Source of the DNA: Nitrospira sp. UBA5698 | Lineage (GTDB): Bacteria; Nitrospirota; Nitrospiria; Nitrospirales; Nitrospiraceae | NCBI GenBank assembly: GCA_002420115.1 | Contig: DIHK01000063.1 | Coordinates: forward strand, 1-64,000 | DNA: 64,000 bases | Reading direction: 5' to 3' | Position numbers and translations under genes: made by a program | Shown: one piece after another, positions 51,372-59,162 of the stretch | Position numbering within the stretch: the stretch's first letter is position 1 | Layout of the letters: each line of letters starts with the position of its first letter | Notes under the pieces: model-generated | Told to the model about the DNA's origin: nothing | Seen by the model: the letters and a program-made list of their open reading frames with translations, nothing else | Database searches by the model: none

Positions 51372-51791
51372 ATGAACGAACGAACATTGGCCATTATCAA
51401 GCCGGATGCCGTCGAGAAGAATGCCATCGGAGATATCATTCACCGATACGAACAGGCAGGACTGAAGGCGATTGCTATCAAGATGATTCACATGTCTCAG
51501 TCTGTCGCGGAAGGGTTTTACGCGGTGCACAAGGCGCGTCCGTTTTTCGGGAGTCTGTGTGCCTTCATGTCGTCCGGTCCGGCTGTGGTGATCGTGCTGC
51601 AGGGTGAGAATGCGATCAAGAAGAATCGGGAGTTAATGGGCGCAACGGATCCGGCGAAGGCCGATGCAGGCACCATCCGCAAAGCTCATGGAGCGAATAT
51701 TGAGTTTAATGCCGTCCATGGATCAGACTCACCGGAGACCGCTCAGTTTGAGGTCGGATATTTCTTCCCCGGCATGGAGATCTTTGGATAG
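51372..51791 (+). CDS. ndk: Nucleoside diphosphate kinase
   Basis: A 139-residue enzyme that transfers the gamma-phosphate from ATP to other (deoxy)nucleoside diphosphates through a phosphohistidine. The start MNERTLAIIKPDAVEKN and the active-site signature NAVHGSDS with His116 are typical, and the length matches bacterial Ndk. CGGAG lies 7 bases before the ATG, with a second GGAGG further upstream. A predicted sigma-70 promoter for the next operon lies 43 bases after its stop, so ndk and gcvH are probably separate transcripts. Confidence 0.98.
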   Translation: MNERTLAIIKPDAVEKNAIGDIIHRYEQAGLKAIAIKMIHMSQSVAEGFYAVHKARPFFGSLCAFMSSGPAVVIVLQGENAIKKNRELMGATDPAKADAGTIRKAHGANIEFNAVHGSDSPETAQFEVGYFFPGMEIFG

Positions 51792-51833
51792 AGCGCGTAA
51801 GAAACGGGTCGGCGATGGTGGTCAGTCCGTTTC

Positions 51834-51862
51834 TTGACAATACCAACCGCTCCCACTACCAT
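51834..51862 (+). promoter_or_regulatory. Sigma-70 promoter for the gcvH operon
   Basis: TTGACA (51834-51839) and TACCAT (51857-51862) are separated by 17 bases, about 100 bases before the gcvH start codon. The -35 box is a perfect consensus. Confidence 0.6.
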
Positions 51863-51964
51863 CCTGAAAAATTGATTTGGTCAGGGTTGAGGCTAAGTGA
51901 TTCGTTGCCGGTCCTTCCCTCAACCTTGTAGACTCGCATAGTGGATCTCAAGAACGGAGCCGAC

Positions 51965-52351
51965 ATGATTCCATCCGATTTACGGTATCACCAGGAGCAT
52001 GAGTGGGTTCGAGTCGAGGGCAAACAGGCGACGGTGGGAATCAGCCACTTCGCGCAGGATGCGTTGGGCGACATCGTCTTTCTAGACCTTCCCAAGGTCG
52101 GGGCGACCGTGAAGGTTGGGCAGCAGATAGGGGAAGTCGAGTCGACCAAAACCACGTCAACGATCTACACGCCGGTCAGCGGGACGGTCACCAAGATCAA
52201 CACGGATCTGAAAGATCATCCTGAGGTGGTGAATTCAGATCCCTATGGCAAGGGATGGATGGCGGTCATTGAGCTGAGCAGTCCCGGAGACGTTGATCAA
52301 CTGATGACGGCCACTCAATACGAAGCCTTTCTCGCCAGTCAGAAGCATTGA
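51965..52351 (+). CDS. gcvH: Glycine cleavage system H protein
   Basis: A 128-residue lipoyl carrier protein. It has the family start YHQEHEWVRVEG, the lipoylated Lys62 in VGEVESTKTTSTIYTPVSG, and the C-terminal NSDPYGKGWMAVIEL. It shuttles the methylamine group between glycine decarboxylase and the aminomethyltransferase. ATG 51965 has CGGAG upstream. The dehydrogenase that reoxidises its lipoyl arm is encoded next, while P and T proteins are not in the window. It could also serve in lipoate relay. Confidence 0.97.
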   Translation: MIPSDLRYHQEHEWVRVEGKQATVGISHFAQDALGDIVFLDLPKVGATVKVGQQIGEVESTKTTSTIYTPVSGTVTKINTDLKDHPEVVNSDPYGKGWMAVIELSSPGDVDQLMTATQYEAFLASQKH

Positions 52352-52442
52352 CAATTGTGTCCGTTGGATCGGCGAACCATTGTGTGATTGAATCATTGGT
52401 ACCCATTGGCAATGTCTCAATCAACGATGAATATCTGATCCG

Positions 52443-53876
52443 ATGACCTCCTCACCCCACATCGCGATTCTTGGAGCCGGCCCAGGCGGTTATGTCGCAG
52501 CGATCCGTGCGGCTCAGCTCGGCGCACGGGTCACAGTCATCGAGCGAGAGAAGCTCGGCGGAGTCTGCCTCAACTGGGGGTGTATTCCTAGCAAAGCGCT
52601 GCTCTCCGTCGTAGAGCTTGGGGACAAGCTCAAGAAGGCGGAGGATCTGGGGCTGATACTCCAGACACCGGCGACTTATGATCTTGCTCGCATGGTGGCC
52701 CGAAAAGAGAAGGTGGTTGCTTCACTTGTCAAAGGGATTGCGACACTGTTCAAAGGCTGGGGGGTCGAACAGGTTACCGGGCAAGGGGCCGTCAAGGATG
52801 CACGCACCATTGCCGTGACATTACCGGATGGAGCGCTGCGTGAGATTCATGCTGACGCACTGGTAATCGCCACTGGATCCTCCTGGCCGAACCTTCCCCA
52901 ATTTCCCATCGATGGTCGGCAGATCGTGACCAGCCAGCAGATGCTTGACCTGACACAGGTTCCGGCCACCCTTGCCATTTTGGGTGGTGGAGTGGAGGGA
53001 TGCGAGTTCGCCGCATTGTACAGCGGTCTTGGGACACAGGTCACCATCCTTGAACTCATGCCGCGGCTCCTTCCGTTGGAGGATGAGGAGATTTCCGCCA
53101 CCATGGAGCGTGAGTTGAAGAAGCGGGGCGTGACCGTGATAACCGGCACGACGGTGGAGAAATGCGAGCGATCACCTGAGTCGTTGGTCCTGTCGTTGAA
53201 AGACGGAAGCACGATCGCGGCTGAGAAGTTCTTGGTTTCGGTGGGGCGCGGATTCAATTCGCGAGGGATCGGATTGGAACAGGTCGGTGTTGCGCTTGGG
53301 CGTCGTGGCGACGTGCTGGTTGATGAACAGCTGCGTACAAACGTTCCCGGTATCTATGGGATTGGTGATGTGACAGGCAAGGCGATGTTGGCCCATGTCG
53401 CATCGACGCAGGGACAGGTAGCGGTTGAGAATATTTTAGGACATCAACGGACGATCGATTATGCCGTGATCCCAGCCGGCATCTTCACCCTGCCGGAGAT
53501 CGGACGTGTCGGATTGACGGAGCAACAGGCCAGAGCCCGCGCGGAGCAGAACGGCAAAGATCCGAACCAGGCAGTGAAGGTCGGACGATTTCGCTATGGG
53601 GCGTTGGGGAAGGCTCAAGCCACAGGAGAGACGACCGGATTCTACAAAGTCATAGCTGATGCCGAGACCAGTCGGATCCTGGGTATGCATATTCTCGGGG
53701 CCCATGCGGCGGATCTCATTCATGAACCGGCGTTGGCGATGCAGATGGGGGCAACGGCCAGCCAAGTTGCTCGTCTCATCCACGCCCATCCAACGCTCGC
53801 CGAAGGCGTGATGGAATCAATGGAAGATCTTGATGGAGCGGCCATTCACCAATTGAGAAAGACAGGAAAGGGATGA
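52443..53876 (+). CDS. lpdA: Dihydrolipoyl dehydrogenase
   Basis: A 477-residue FAD enzyme that reoxidises dihydrolipoyl groups with NAD+. The FAD motif is AILGAGPGGYVAAIRAA, the redox disulfide GGVCLNWGCIPSK (Cys42, Cys47), the NAD motif AILGGGVEGCEFAAL, the second FAD motif GIYGIGDVTGKAMLAH, and the catalytic pair lies in HAHPTLAEGVMESMED. It lies 91 bases after gcvH and probably serves the glycine cleavage system, and possibly 2-oxoacid dehydrogenases. Its stop overlaps the HhH gene by 4 bases. Confidence 0.97.
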   Translation: MTSSPHIAILGAGPGGYVAAIRAAQLGARVTVIEREKLGGVCLNWGCIPSKALLSVVELGDKLKKAEDLGLILQTPATYDLARMVARKEKVVASLVKGIATLFKGWGVEQVTGQGAVKDARTIAVTLPDGALREIHADALVIATGSSWPNLPQFPIDGRQIVTSQQMLDLTQVPATLAILGGGVEGCEFAALYSGLGTQVTILELMPRLLPLEDEEISATMERELKKRGVTVITGTTVEKCERSPESLVLSLKDGSTIAAEKFLVSVGRGFNSRGIGLEQVGVALGRRGDVLVDEQLRTNVPGIYGIGDVTGKAMLAHVASTQGQVAVENILGHQRTIDYAVIPAGIFTLPEIGRVGLTEQQARARAEQNGKDPNQAVKVGRFRYGALGKAQATGETTGFYKVIADAETSRILGMHILGAHAADLIHEPALAMQMGATASQVARLIHAHPTLAEGVMESMEDLDGAAIHQLRKTGKG

Positions 53877-54313
53877 TCAAGTCTCTCTTTGTCAAATTGG
53901 GAATGTTGGCCGTCACGGTTGGAATTGTCTTGTGGATGGGATGGATGCGTCATGTGGCTGTCGAGTCGTCTGATGCTTTCACGCAGGAGCAGACTGCGAG
54001 GGGTGTGAACGGTTCCGGTCAACATGCGCTTGACCAGAGTCGTGTGGTATCGGCTAAGGTAGGCAGGTTGCACAATGGAGCCTTGCTGGATTTGAATCGA
54101 GCTACTGCAGATGAACTGGAAGCTCTGCCGGGTATTGGTGCTGTGCTGGCGCAACGGGTGGTTGCGTTTCGAGAATCGGCAGGACGGTTTCGTACGGTTG
54201 ATGATCTGCGTGGCGTCAAAGGGATCGGCGCCAAAAAAATTGATCGCCTCAAGTCATTGATCACAGTCTCCAGCAGCGAGACGCAACGAGAGACGGAGCG
54301 ACGTGCGTCATGA
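53873..54313 (+). CDS. Membrane-anchored helix-hairpin-helix protein (ComEA-like domain)
   Basis: A 146-residue protein with an N-terminal transmembrane helix (about residues 8-22) and a C-terminal pair of helix-hairpin-helix motifs (LLDLNRATADELEALPGIGAVLAQRVVAFRES, then FRTVDDLRGVKGIGAKKIDRL). This domain binds the DNA backbone, and in ComEA receives incoming DNA during uptake. It is placed, with 4-nt overlaps on both sides, between lpdA and tyrS, so its synthesis is coupled to housekeeping genes. It may act in DNA uptake or in protecting DNA at the membrane. Confidence 0.88.
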   Translation: MIKSLFVKLGMLAVTVGIVLWMGWMRHVAVESSDAFTQEQTARGVNGSGQHALDQSRVVSAKVGRLHNGALLDLNRATADELEALPGIGAVLAQRVVAFRESAGRFRTVDDLRGVKGIGAKKIDRLKSLITVSSSETQRETERRAS

Positions 54314-55518
54314 AGGATGTCACCCAACAACTTGACCTCATTCTCCGTGGTGCGGTGGAGGTCATTCAGCAGACTGAGCTCGAAGCCAAACTGAAGCGTT
54401 CCCTCTCGGAGAAGCGGCCCTTACGCATCAAAGCGGGGTTTGATCCGACGGCACCGGATCTTCATCTTGGGCACACGGTCCTGATCCATAAGCTGAAACA
54501 CTTTCAAGATCTTGGGCACAACGTGATCTTCCTGATCGGTGATTTTACCGGGATGATCGGTGATCCAACTGGGGTGTCCGAGACACGTCGGGCGCTGACC
54601 AAGGAACAAGTCCAGGAGAATGCCAAGACGTACCAGCGTCAGATCTTCAAGATTCTTGATCCGGAGAAAACCACCATCGACTTCAATAGTCGATGGATGG
54701 GACCCATGACGGCTGATGGCTTAATCCAACTGGCCGCGCATTACCGAGTCGCCAGAATGATGGAACGCGATGATTTTCACAAGCGGTACCATGAGCAGAA
54801 ACCTATCAGTGTCCACGAATTTCTCTATCCGCTTGTGCAGGGGTATGACTCCGTCGCATTGAAGGCGGATGTGGAGTTGGGGGGGACGGATCAAAAGTTC
54901 AACCTCTTAGTCGGGCGTGAGTTGCAGCGAGATTATGGTCAGGAATCACAAGTGGTGATTACGATGCCGTTGCTCGAAGGCACGGACGGCGTGAAGAAGA
55001 TGAGCAAGAGTGTCGGCAACTATATCGCCCTAGAAGACAAGCCGGGGGAGATGTTCGGTAAGGTCATGTCGATCAGTGATCAGCTGATGTACCGGTACTA
55101 TGAGCTGCTGACGACGGAAGATCTCGGTCAGGCCAGGTCACTGCATCCAATGGAAGCCAAACAGACCCTCGCTGAGCTGATTGTGGCGCAGTACCACGGA
55201 GCTGAGGCAGGGAAGCAGGCTAGAGCGGAGTTTGCACAGAAGTTCCAGAAGCAAGAATTTCCCGATGAGCCGGATGTGCGAGTGCAATTGACCACAACTG
55301 ACCTGCGAGATGGAAAGGCCATTGGGTTGGTTGATCTTGTGGCCAAAACAGGGCTGGTTCCCAGCAAGAGCGAAGCACGCCGGCTCATCATTCAAGGTGG
55401 CGTCGAAATCGATGGACACAAACAGAGCGATGCCAATACCACTCTGGAGGTTGTGCAGGACAGGCAATATCGTCTGAAGATTGGTCGACGAAAGTTTGCA
55501 ACGGTGGAACGCATCTAA
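54310..55518 (+). CDS. tyrS: Tyrosyl-tRNA synthetase
   Basis: A 402-residue class I aminoacyl-tRNA synthetase of the TyrS type 2 branch. The HIGH motif is present as PDLHLGHTVL, KMSKS as GVKKMSKSVGNY, and a C-terminal S4 RNA-binding domain starts near LVPSKSEARRLIIQGGVEIDG. It attaches tyrosine to tRNA-Tyr in the cytoplasm. The start overlaps the HhH gene stop (ATGA). It is the last gene of the gcvH-lpdA-HhH-tyrS operon; a tRNA gene with its own promoter follows. Confidence 0.97.
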   Translation: MKDVTQQLDLILRGAVEVIQQTELEAKLKRSLSEKRPLRIKAGFDPTAPDLHLGHTVLIHKLKHFQDLGHNVIFLIGDFTGMIGDPTGVSETRRALTKEQVQENAKTYQRQIFKILDPEKTTIDFNSRWMGPMTADGLIQLAAHYRVARMMERDDFHKRYHEQKPISVHEFLYPLVQGYDSVALKADVELGGTDQKFNLLVGRELQRDYGQESQVVITMPLLEGTDGVKKMSKSVGNYIALEDKPGEMFGKVMSISDQLMYRYYELLTTEDLGQARSLHPMEAKQTLAELIVAQYHGAEAGKQARAEFAQKFQKQEFPDEPDVRVQLTTTDLRDGKAIGLVDLVAKTGLVPSKSEARRLIIQGGVEIDGHKQSDANTTLEVVQDRQYRLKIGRRKFATVERI

Positions 55519-55566
55519 TAACAATGACTTGGTAGATGTCTTAAGAAGTCCAGATCCACGTGCAAC

Positions 55567-55595
55567 TGGACACTCAGCCGCTGTTCCTGTATAAG
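55567..55595 (+). promoter_or_regulatory. Sigma-70 promoter for tRNA-Gly
   Basis: TGGACA (55567-55572) and TATAAG (55590-55595) are 17 bases apart. Transcription would start a few bases before the mature tRNA at 55607. Confidence 0.65.
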
Positions 55596-55606
55596 ATCTC
55601 CAGCGA

Positions 55607-55681
55607 GCGGGCGTAGCTCAGTGGTAGAGTCCTTGCTTCCCAAGCAAGTTGTCGTGGGTTCAAATCCCATCGCCCGCTCCA
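55607..55681 (+). tRNA. tRNA-Gly (anticodon CCC)
   Basis: The acceptor stem is GCGGGCG / CGCCCGC, the D arm GTAGCTCAGTGGTAGAGT, the anticodon stem CTTGC / GCAAG with the loop TTCCCAA (anticodon CCC, decoding GGG), and the T arm GTGGG-TTCAAAT-CCCAT. The discriminator is T and CCA is encoded in the gene (55679-55681). All stems pair without mismatch. Confidence 0.97.
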
Positions 55682-56025
55682 AACCGCACGTCGTGTCATC
55701 CAGCGGCTCATTTGGCAGAGCCCCTCTTCGTCAACGCCTCGCCGGATAAACACCGCAAGTATTCAACTAATGTATTCCTTTCTAAACTCCACACCTTAGA
55801 TCCGTCTTTTATCATTCCTTCCTGATCCTCATGGATTCCTCTTCTCCTATTTTCATCCCTATTCCGTTTCATCTCCCGCAATATCGGCCAATTTTGAACG
55901 ACCCTATGCAGCGAAGCTGTGGGCTTCCCCATCTTGAGAGGGATTTGAGCCTTCATACTCAGGTTGATAGAAATACGACCCTATTTATTCACGTCACGGT
56001 ACAGGCTTTACCAGGGAGACCAACC
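55682..56025. other. Stretch without a gene after tRNA-Gly
   Basis: 344 bases with no convincing open frame, hairpin terminator or RNA. The sequence is A+T-rich near 55960-55995. It should hold the promoter of the following lipoprotein gene, but I cannot place it with confidence. Confidence 0.4.
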
Positions 56026-56808
56026 ATGCAGGTGAGACGAATTCAGAAAAGTGTTCTTGGTTTGTTACTGCTTGTGGGGCTTTCTGCCTGTAGCGGGGGT
56101 GGTGATACGCCAGCACCAGCTCCGACACCGTCCCCGGCGGCCTCAGCCGAGGGACTTTGGTATGGGGCGACCAATACCATTCCTAGTCGCACTGTGACGG
56201 GAGTTGTGCTTGATGACGGCGTGTATTGGTTCCTATATTCAGTGGCCGGCGATTCATCGATTATTGCGGGAGTGGTCCAAGGCGACAGTAGCTCACAAGA
56301 TGGTGTTCTGAATTCTTCAAATACCACAGATTTCAGCATCGAGCGAACGCCACTCATCCTCAACCCTACCGTCGACGGCAGCTACACAATGAAGCAGAGC
56401 TTAAGTGGAACAATTTCTTATTCAAACCCGAACACGCAAAATTCATTCACGACAACATACGACAGCAATTACGAGCTGGCACCGGATATCACGGCTGTCG
56501 CAGGAACATACATCGGTCCAGTCTCGCTGAATGAGACCGTGGAAGTTACCGTGTCGCCCAATGGAGACATCACTGGTCATTCCATTTCAGGTCCGCCTGC
56601 GACTCAATGCACCTTCATCGGTTCATTTAAGCCACGGACACATGGGAATGTATTTAATGTGACGATCACATTTGGTGGACAGGCTTCGTGCAGCAATGGG
56701 AATGGCACTGTGAATGGGGTTGGAGTATTTCATGCAGGAAAGCTCTATAGCGCCGCGCTGAATAGTGGCAAAACAAACGGAGTTGTTTTTATCGGTACGA
56801 AACAGTAA
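56026..56808 (+). CDS. Predicted lipoprotein of unknown function
   Basis: A 260-residue exported protein. The signal MQVRRIQKSVLGLLLLVGLSAC ends in the lipobox LSAC. A Pro/Ala linker (TPAPAPTPSPAASA) then leads to a Ser/Thr/Asn-rich beta domain (EGLWYGATNTIPSRTVTGVVLDDGVYWFLYS; AGTYIGPVSLNETVEVTVSPNGDI), which looks like two related beta-sandwich or calycin-like halves. AGGGAG precedes ATG 56026. Asn/Thr-rich, less G+C-rich composition sets it apart from its neighbours. No family is recognised. Confidence 0.7.
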   Translation: MQVRRIQKSVLGLLLLVGLSACSGGGDTPAPAPTPSPAASAEGLWYGATNTIPSRTVTGVVLDDGVYWFLYSVAGDSSIIAGVVQGDSSSQDGVLNSSNTTDFSIERTPLILNPTVDGSYTMKQSLSGTISYSNPNTQNSFTTTYDSNYELAPDITAVAGTYIGPVSLNETVEVTVSPNGDITGHSISGPPATQCTFIGSFKPRTHGNVFNVTITFGGQASCSNGNGTVNGVGVFHAGKLYSAALNSGKTNGVVFIGTKQ

Positions 56809-57040
56809 GTGTGCGAGGAACGCCCATGCGAAAAGCTCAGCAGACCTATCTCCTGTGATCCAGACTGCTGAGCGTGGGTCTCGCGTTTCTACCGGTGCCT
56901 GCTTTGGTCCGCCTGCAACCCTGTCTGAGCCAATAGCTTTTCCAATAAATAGGTTTGCCATAGTTGCCGTTGGCCGGCGACTCACCTAGGATGCATCTAT
57001 TTCTCTAGATATGTATCGTGATTTCACGAAAGGATCTGTC

Positions 57041-57355
57041 ATGACGAAAAAACAGATGCTTGTATTTTGCACCGCGGCGTTTCTCGGAGGAATACTGGGT
57101 GGGATCTTCAGTGCTCAGATCTTCGAGCCTAGGTCTGCTGCGGCGCAGAAGCCAAATGGAGTGAACGCTGAAGAGTTCTTATTGCTGGATTCGATTGGCA
57201 GAGCCCGGGCCGGTCTTGGACTGGACGCCAAGGGGGAGGTGGGGTTGGTGCTTCGGAGTAAAGATGGAAACCGGACCCTCACTCTGTCTCCTGACGACTC
57301 ATTAGCCATCAAGTTAGTCGAGCGAGGAGGCCGGATTCTGTGGAGTACACCGTAG
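57041..57355 (+). CDS. Small exported protein of unknown function
   Basis: A 104-residue protein with an N-terminal hydrophobic segment (MLVFCTAAFLGGILGGIFSAQIF) and a beta-rich domain (EEFLLLDSIGRARAGLGLDAKGEVGLVLRSKDGNRTLTLSPDDSLAIKLVERGGRILW). Proteins with the pattern LxDxxGRxRAxLxxxxxGxxxLxLxDxxG are seen in many bacteria as short repeats of unknown role, so this is one such unit with an anchor. AAGGA lies upstream of ATG 57041. It is convergent with rpmB, only 25 bases apart. Confidence 0.65.
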   Translation: MTKKQMLVFCTAAFLGGILGGIFSAQIFEPRSAAAQKPNGVNAEEFLLLDSIGRARAGLGLDAKGEVGLVLRSKDGNRTLTLSPDDSLAIKLVERGGRILWSTP

Positions 57356-57380
57356 CTGTACGTGAACCGTGAGGAAAGAA

Positions 57381-57572
57381 CTAGACGGCTTTCTTGACCA
57401 ATCCAGAACGCAAACACCGGGTGCAGACACGGATCCGCTTGTTGCTCTTGCCGACGACGGCTCGCACGGTTTGAATGTTGGGATTGAACACACGCCGAGT
57501 CTTATTGTTTGCATGGCTGACATTGTTTCCGGAGACTGGCTTCTTGAGACACACTTCACACATAAATGCCAC
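57381..57572 (-). CDS. rpmB: 50S ribosomal protein L28
   Basis: A 63-residue ribosomal protein. It has the L28 core VSHANNKTRRVFNPNIQ and the C-terminal KRIRVCTRCLRSGLV. Cys5/Cys8 and Cys50/Cys53 form two C-x2-C pairs, making this the zinc-binding (C+) version. It lies alone, not next to rpmG, and is divergent from the cobalamin-uptake locus. Confidence 0.96.
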   Translation of the reverse strand: MAFMCEVCLKKPVSGNNVSHANNKTRRVFNPNIQTVRAVVGKSNKRIRVCTRCLRSGLVKKAV

Positions 57573-57701
57573 GATCGTACTCCTTCTCGCTGAAATGAAA
57601 TCTAGTTGAACTGTCGGATATTACCATAGCGGGATGAATGCTCACAAGCCTCTGATTCTTCACATGATGCAGCGGGAGGGGAAGGCGCCAGCTAGTCGAT
57701 C

Positions 57702-57731
57702 TTGACAACTTCTCCAATGCTCTCCTATTGT
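57702..57731 (+). promoter_or_regulatory. Sigma-70 promoter of the btuFCD operon
   Basis: TTGACA (57702-57707) and TATTGT (57726-57731), 18 bases apart, end just before the 5' part of the cobalamin riboswitch. Confidence 0.7.
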
Positions 57732-57733
57732 GC

Positions 57734-57977
57734 TCAGCGTAGGAGTCTTCGAGCAAGGGAAGAGGGGTAAAGCTCTCGCAGTCCCGCTGCTGTAAATGGG
57801 AACGAAACCCGGTGATGCTACTGTCGCAACGGAGCTGTCATCCGCCAGCAATCAGCCTTGAGCTGAATGCTGTGAACCGATAGCTTCAAGAGATGGGAAG
57901 GTACGGGGAGTAGGGGGAACCATGAGTCAGAAGACCTGCTCGAAGATATGACCGTTGTTCCCTCGAGGCTGGGGAAC
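57734..57977 (+). promoter_or_regulatory. Cobalamin riboswitch controlling btuF
   Basis: The conserved elements occur in order: the B12-box region CAGTCCCGCTGCTGTAAATG (about 57780-57800), GCTACTGTC, GATGGGAAGGTACGG and the 3' signature GAGTCAGAAGACCTGC. The arm between GCTACTG and GGGAAGG holds a small inverted repeat (CAGCAATCAGC / GCTGAATGCTG). Downstream, GTTCCC (57957-57962) can pair with GGGAAC (57972-57977), covering the GGGG just before the start codon. Binding of adenosyl- or hydroxocobalamin should therefore stop translation of the uptake genes. Confidence 0.9.
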
Positions 57978-57979
57978 GG

Positions 57980-59155
57980 GTGAGGATGAAGAAGCGGGTG
58001 CAATCCTCAAGGTCTAGTCAGGCCTTGGGGATTTTTATTGCTATCGCGTTGAAACTGGTTTCCTGCGGTGTTCTTGCATCATTGACGGCCTGCACTGTAC
58101 GGGCATCTGTGCGTCTCGGCTGTTCACTTGCTGTGGTCTTTCGTGGAACTCCGTTTGGACGCGATCACGGGCATCAGTGGGTTATCGGACTCTGCGTCTG
58201 TCTGCTGTTGCTTGATGTGAGTATGGTATCGGCGTATGGTTCCAAAGTTTCAATCATGAAGCGACGGCCACAAGGAATTCTCACCGGCATGCCGTTCATG
58301 GCCCATGTCTCGTCTCGGGCTTTTGTCGATGATGCCGGGCGACGTCTCTATCTGGCGAAGCCGCCGGCACGCGTGGTCTCTCTGGCGCCGAGTATCACCG
58401 AGATGTTGTTTGCGCTTGGCTTGGGGGAGCAGATCGTCGGAGTCACAGAGTTTTGTGATTACCCGGCCGGTGCCAAATCCAAAGCCAAAGTCGGCTATGT
58501 CAATCCTAACATGGAGACGATTATCGGCTTGCAACCAGATATGGTGCTGGCCCCTAAAGACTTTCTCCGCCCCGATCTCCAGATGAAACTGGAGCAGCTT
58601 AAAATCCCTGTGTTTGTCCTCGATGCCAAGACGTTGGAGGACATCCCGCTTCAGATACATACATTGGGGGCAATGTTCGAGAAAACCTCAGCCGCGAACG
58701 ACATCACACAACGTATCCGTCAGCGTATGACTGAGCTCAAACTCAAAGTGGAGACGCTTCCTACGAAGCGAGTCTTGTATGTGTTGAACAGCCAGCCGTT
58801 GATCAGCGTCGGGCCGGGAAGTTTTATCCATCAGATGATCGGCTTGGCAGGAGGAGTCAACGTCGCCGCTCAGGCGGGCGTTGCCTATCCACGACTAAGT
58901 ATGGAGACCGTACTCAAGGAAGATCCGGAGGTGTTGATTTTCCCGAGCGGCGAGGTGGAAACGGTACCGCGAAGCGAGCAGCAGCAGTGGCGGCGTTGGG
59001 ACTCGCTTTCGGCGGTCAAACGGCAGCGATTTCATGAAGTCTCGTCGAATCTCCTGAATCGTCCTGGGCCTCGTGTCATTGAAGGGTTGGAACAGCTCGT
59101 CCGGGCGATTCATCCGGAACTCTTCGGCCCCAGTGTCCCTGCGCTTCAGCCATGA
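57980..59155 (+). CDS. btuF: Cobalamin ABC transporter substrate-binding protein (BtuF-like)
   Basis: A 391-residue protein whose C-terminal 270 residues are a BtuF/FecB-type periplasmic binding domain: RVVSLAPSITEMLFALGLGEQIVGVTEFCDYP, KVGYVNPNMETIIGLQPDMVLA, VLYVLNSQPLISVGPGSFIHQMI. The first 120 residues are unusual, with two hydrophobic stretches (ALGIFIAIALKLVSCGVLASLTA and VIGLCVCLLLLDVSMVSA). The second, ending VSAYG, may be the real signal peptide. GTG 57980 and ATG 57986 are the riboswitch-proximal starts, but an internal start is possible. It delivers cobalamin to BtuCD. Confidence 0.88.
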   Translation: MRMKKRVQSSRSSQALGIFIAIALKLVSCGVLASLTACTVRASVRLGCSLAVVFRGTPFGRDHGHQWVIGLCVCLLLLDVSMVSAYGSKVSIMKRRPQGILTGMPFMAHVSSRAFVDDAGRRLYLAKPPARVVSLAPSITEMLFALGLGEQIVGVTEFCDYPAGAKSKAKVGYVNPNMETIIGLQPDMVLAPKDFLRPDLQMKLEQLKIPVFVLDAKTLEDIPLQIHTLGAMFEKTSAANDITQRIRQRMTELKLKVETLPTKRVLYVLNSQPLISVGPGSFIHQMIGLAGGVNVAAQAGVAYPRLSMETVLKEDPEVLIFPSGEVETVPRSEQQQWRRWDSLSAVKRQRFHEVSSNLLNRPGPRVIEGLEQLVRAIHPELFGPSVPALQP

Positions 59156-59162
59156 GGCCCTT

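Noticed and set aside
51372..55518. A complete glycine cleavage operon
   Set aside because: Only gcvH and lpdA are present; the P and T protein genes are not in the window.
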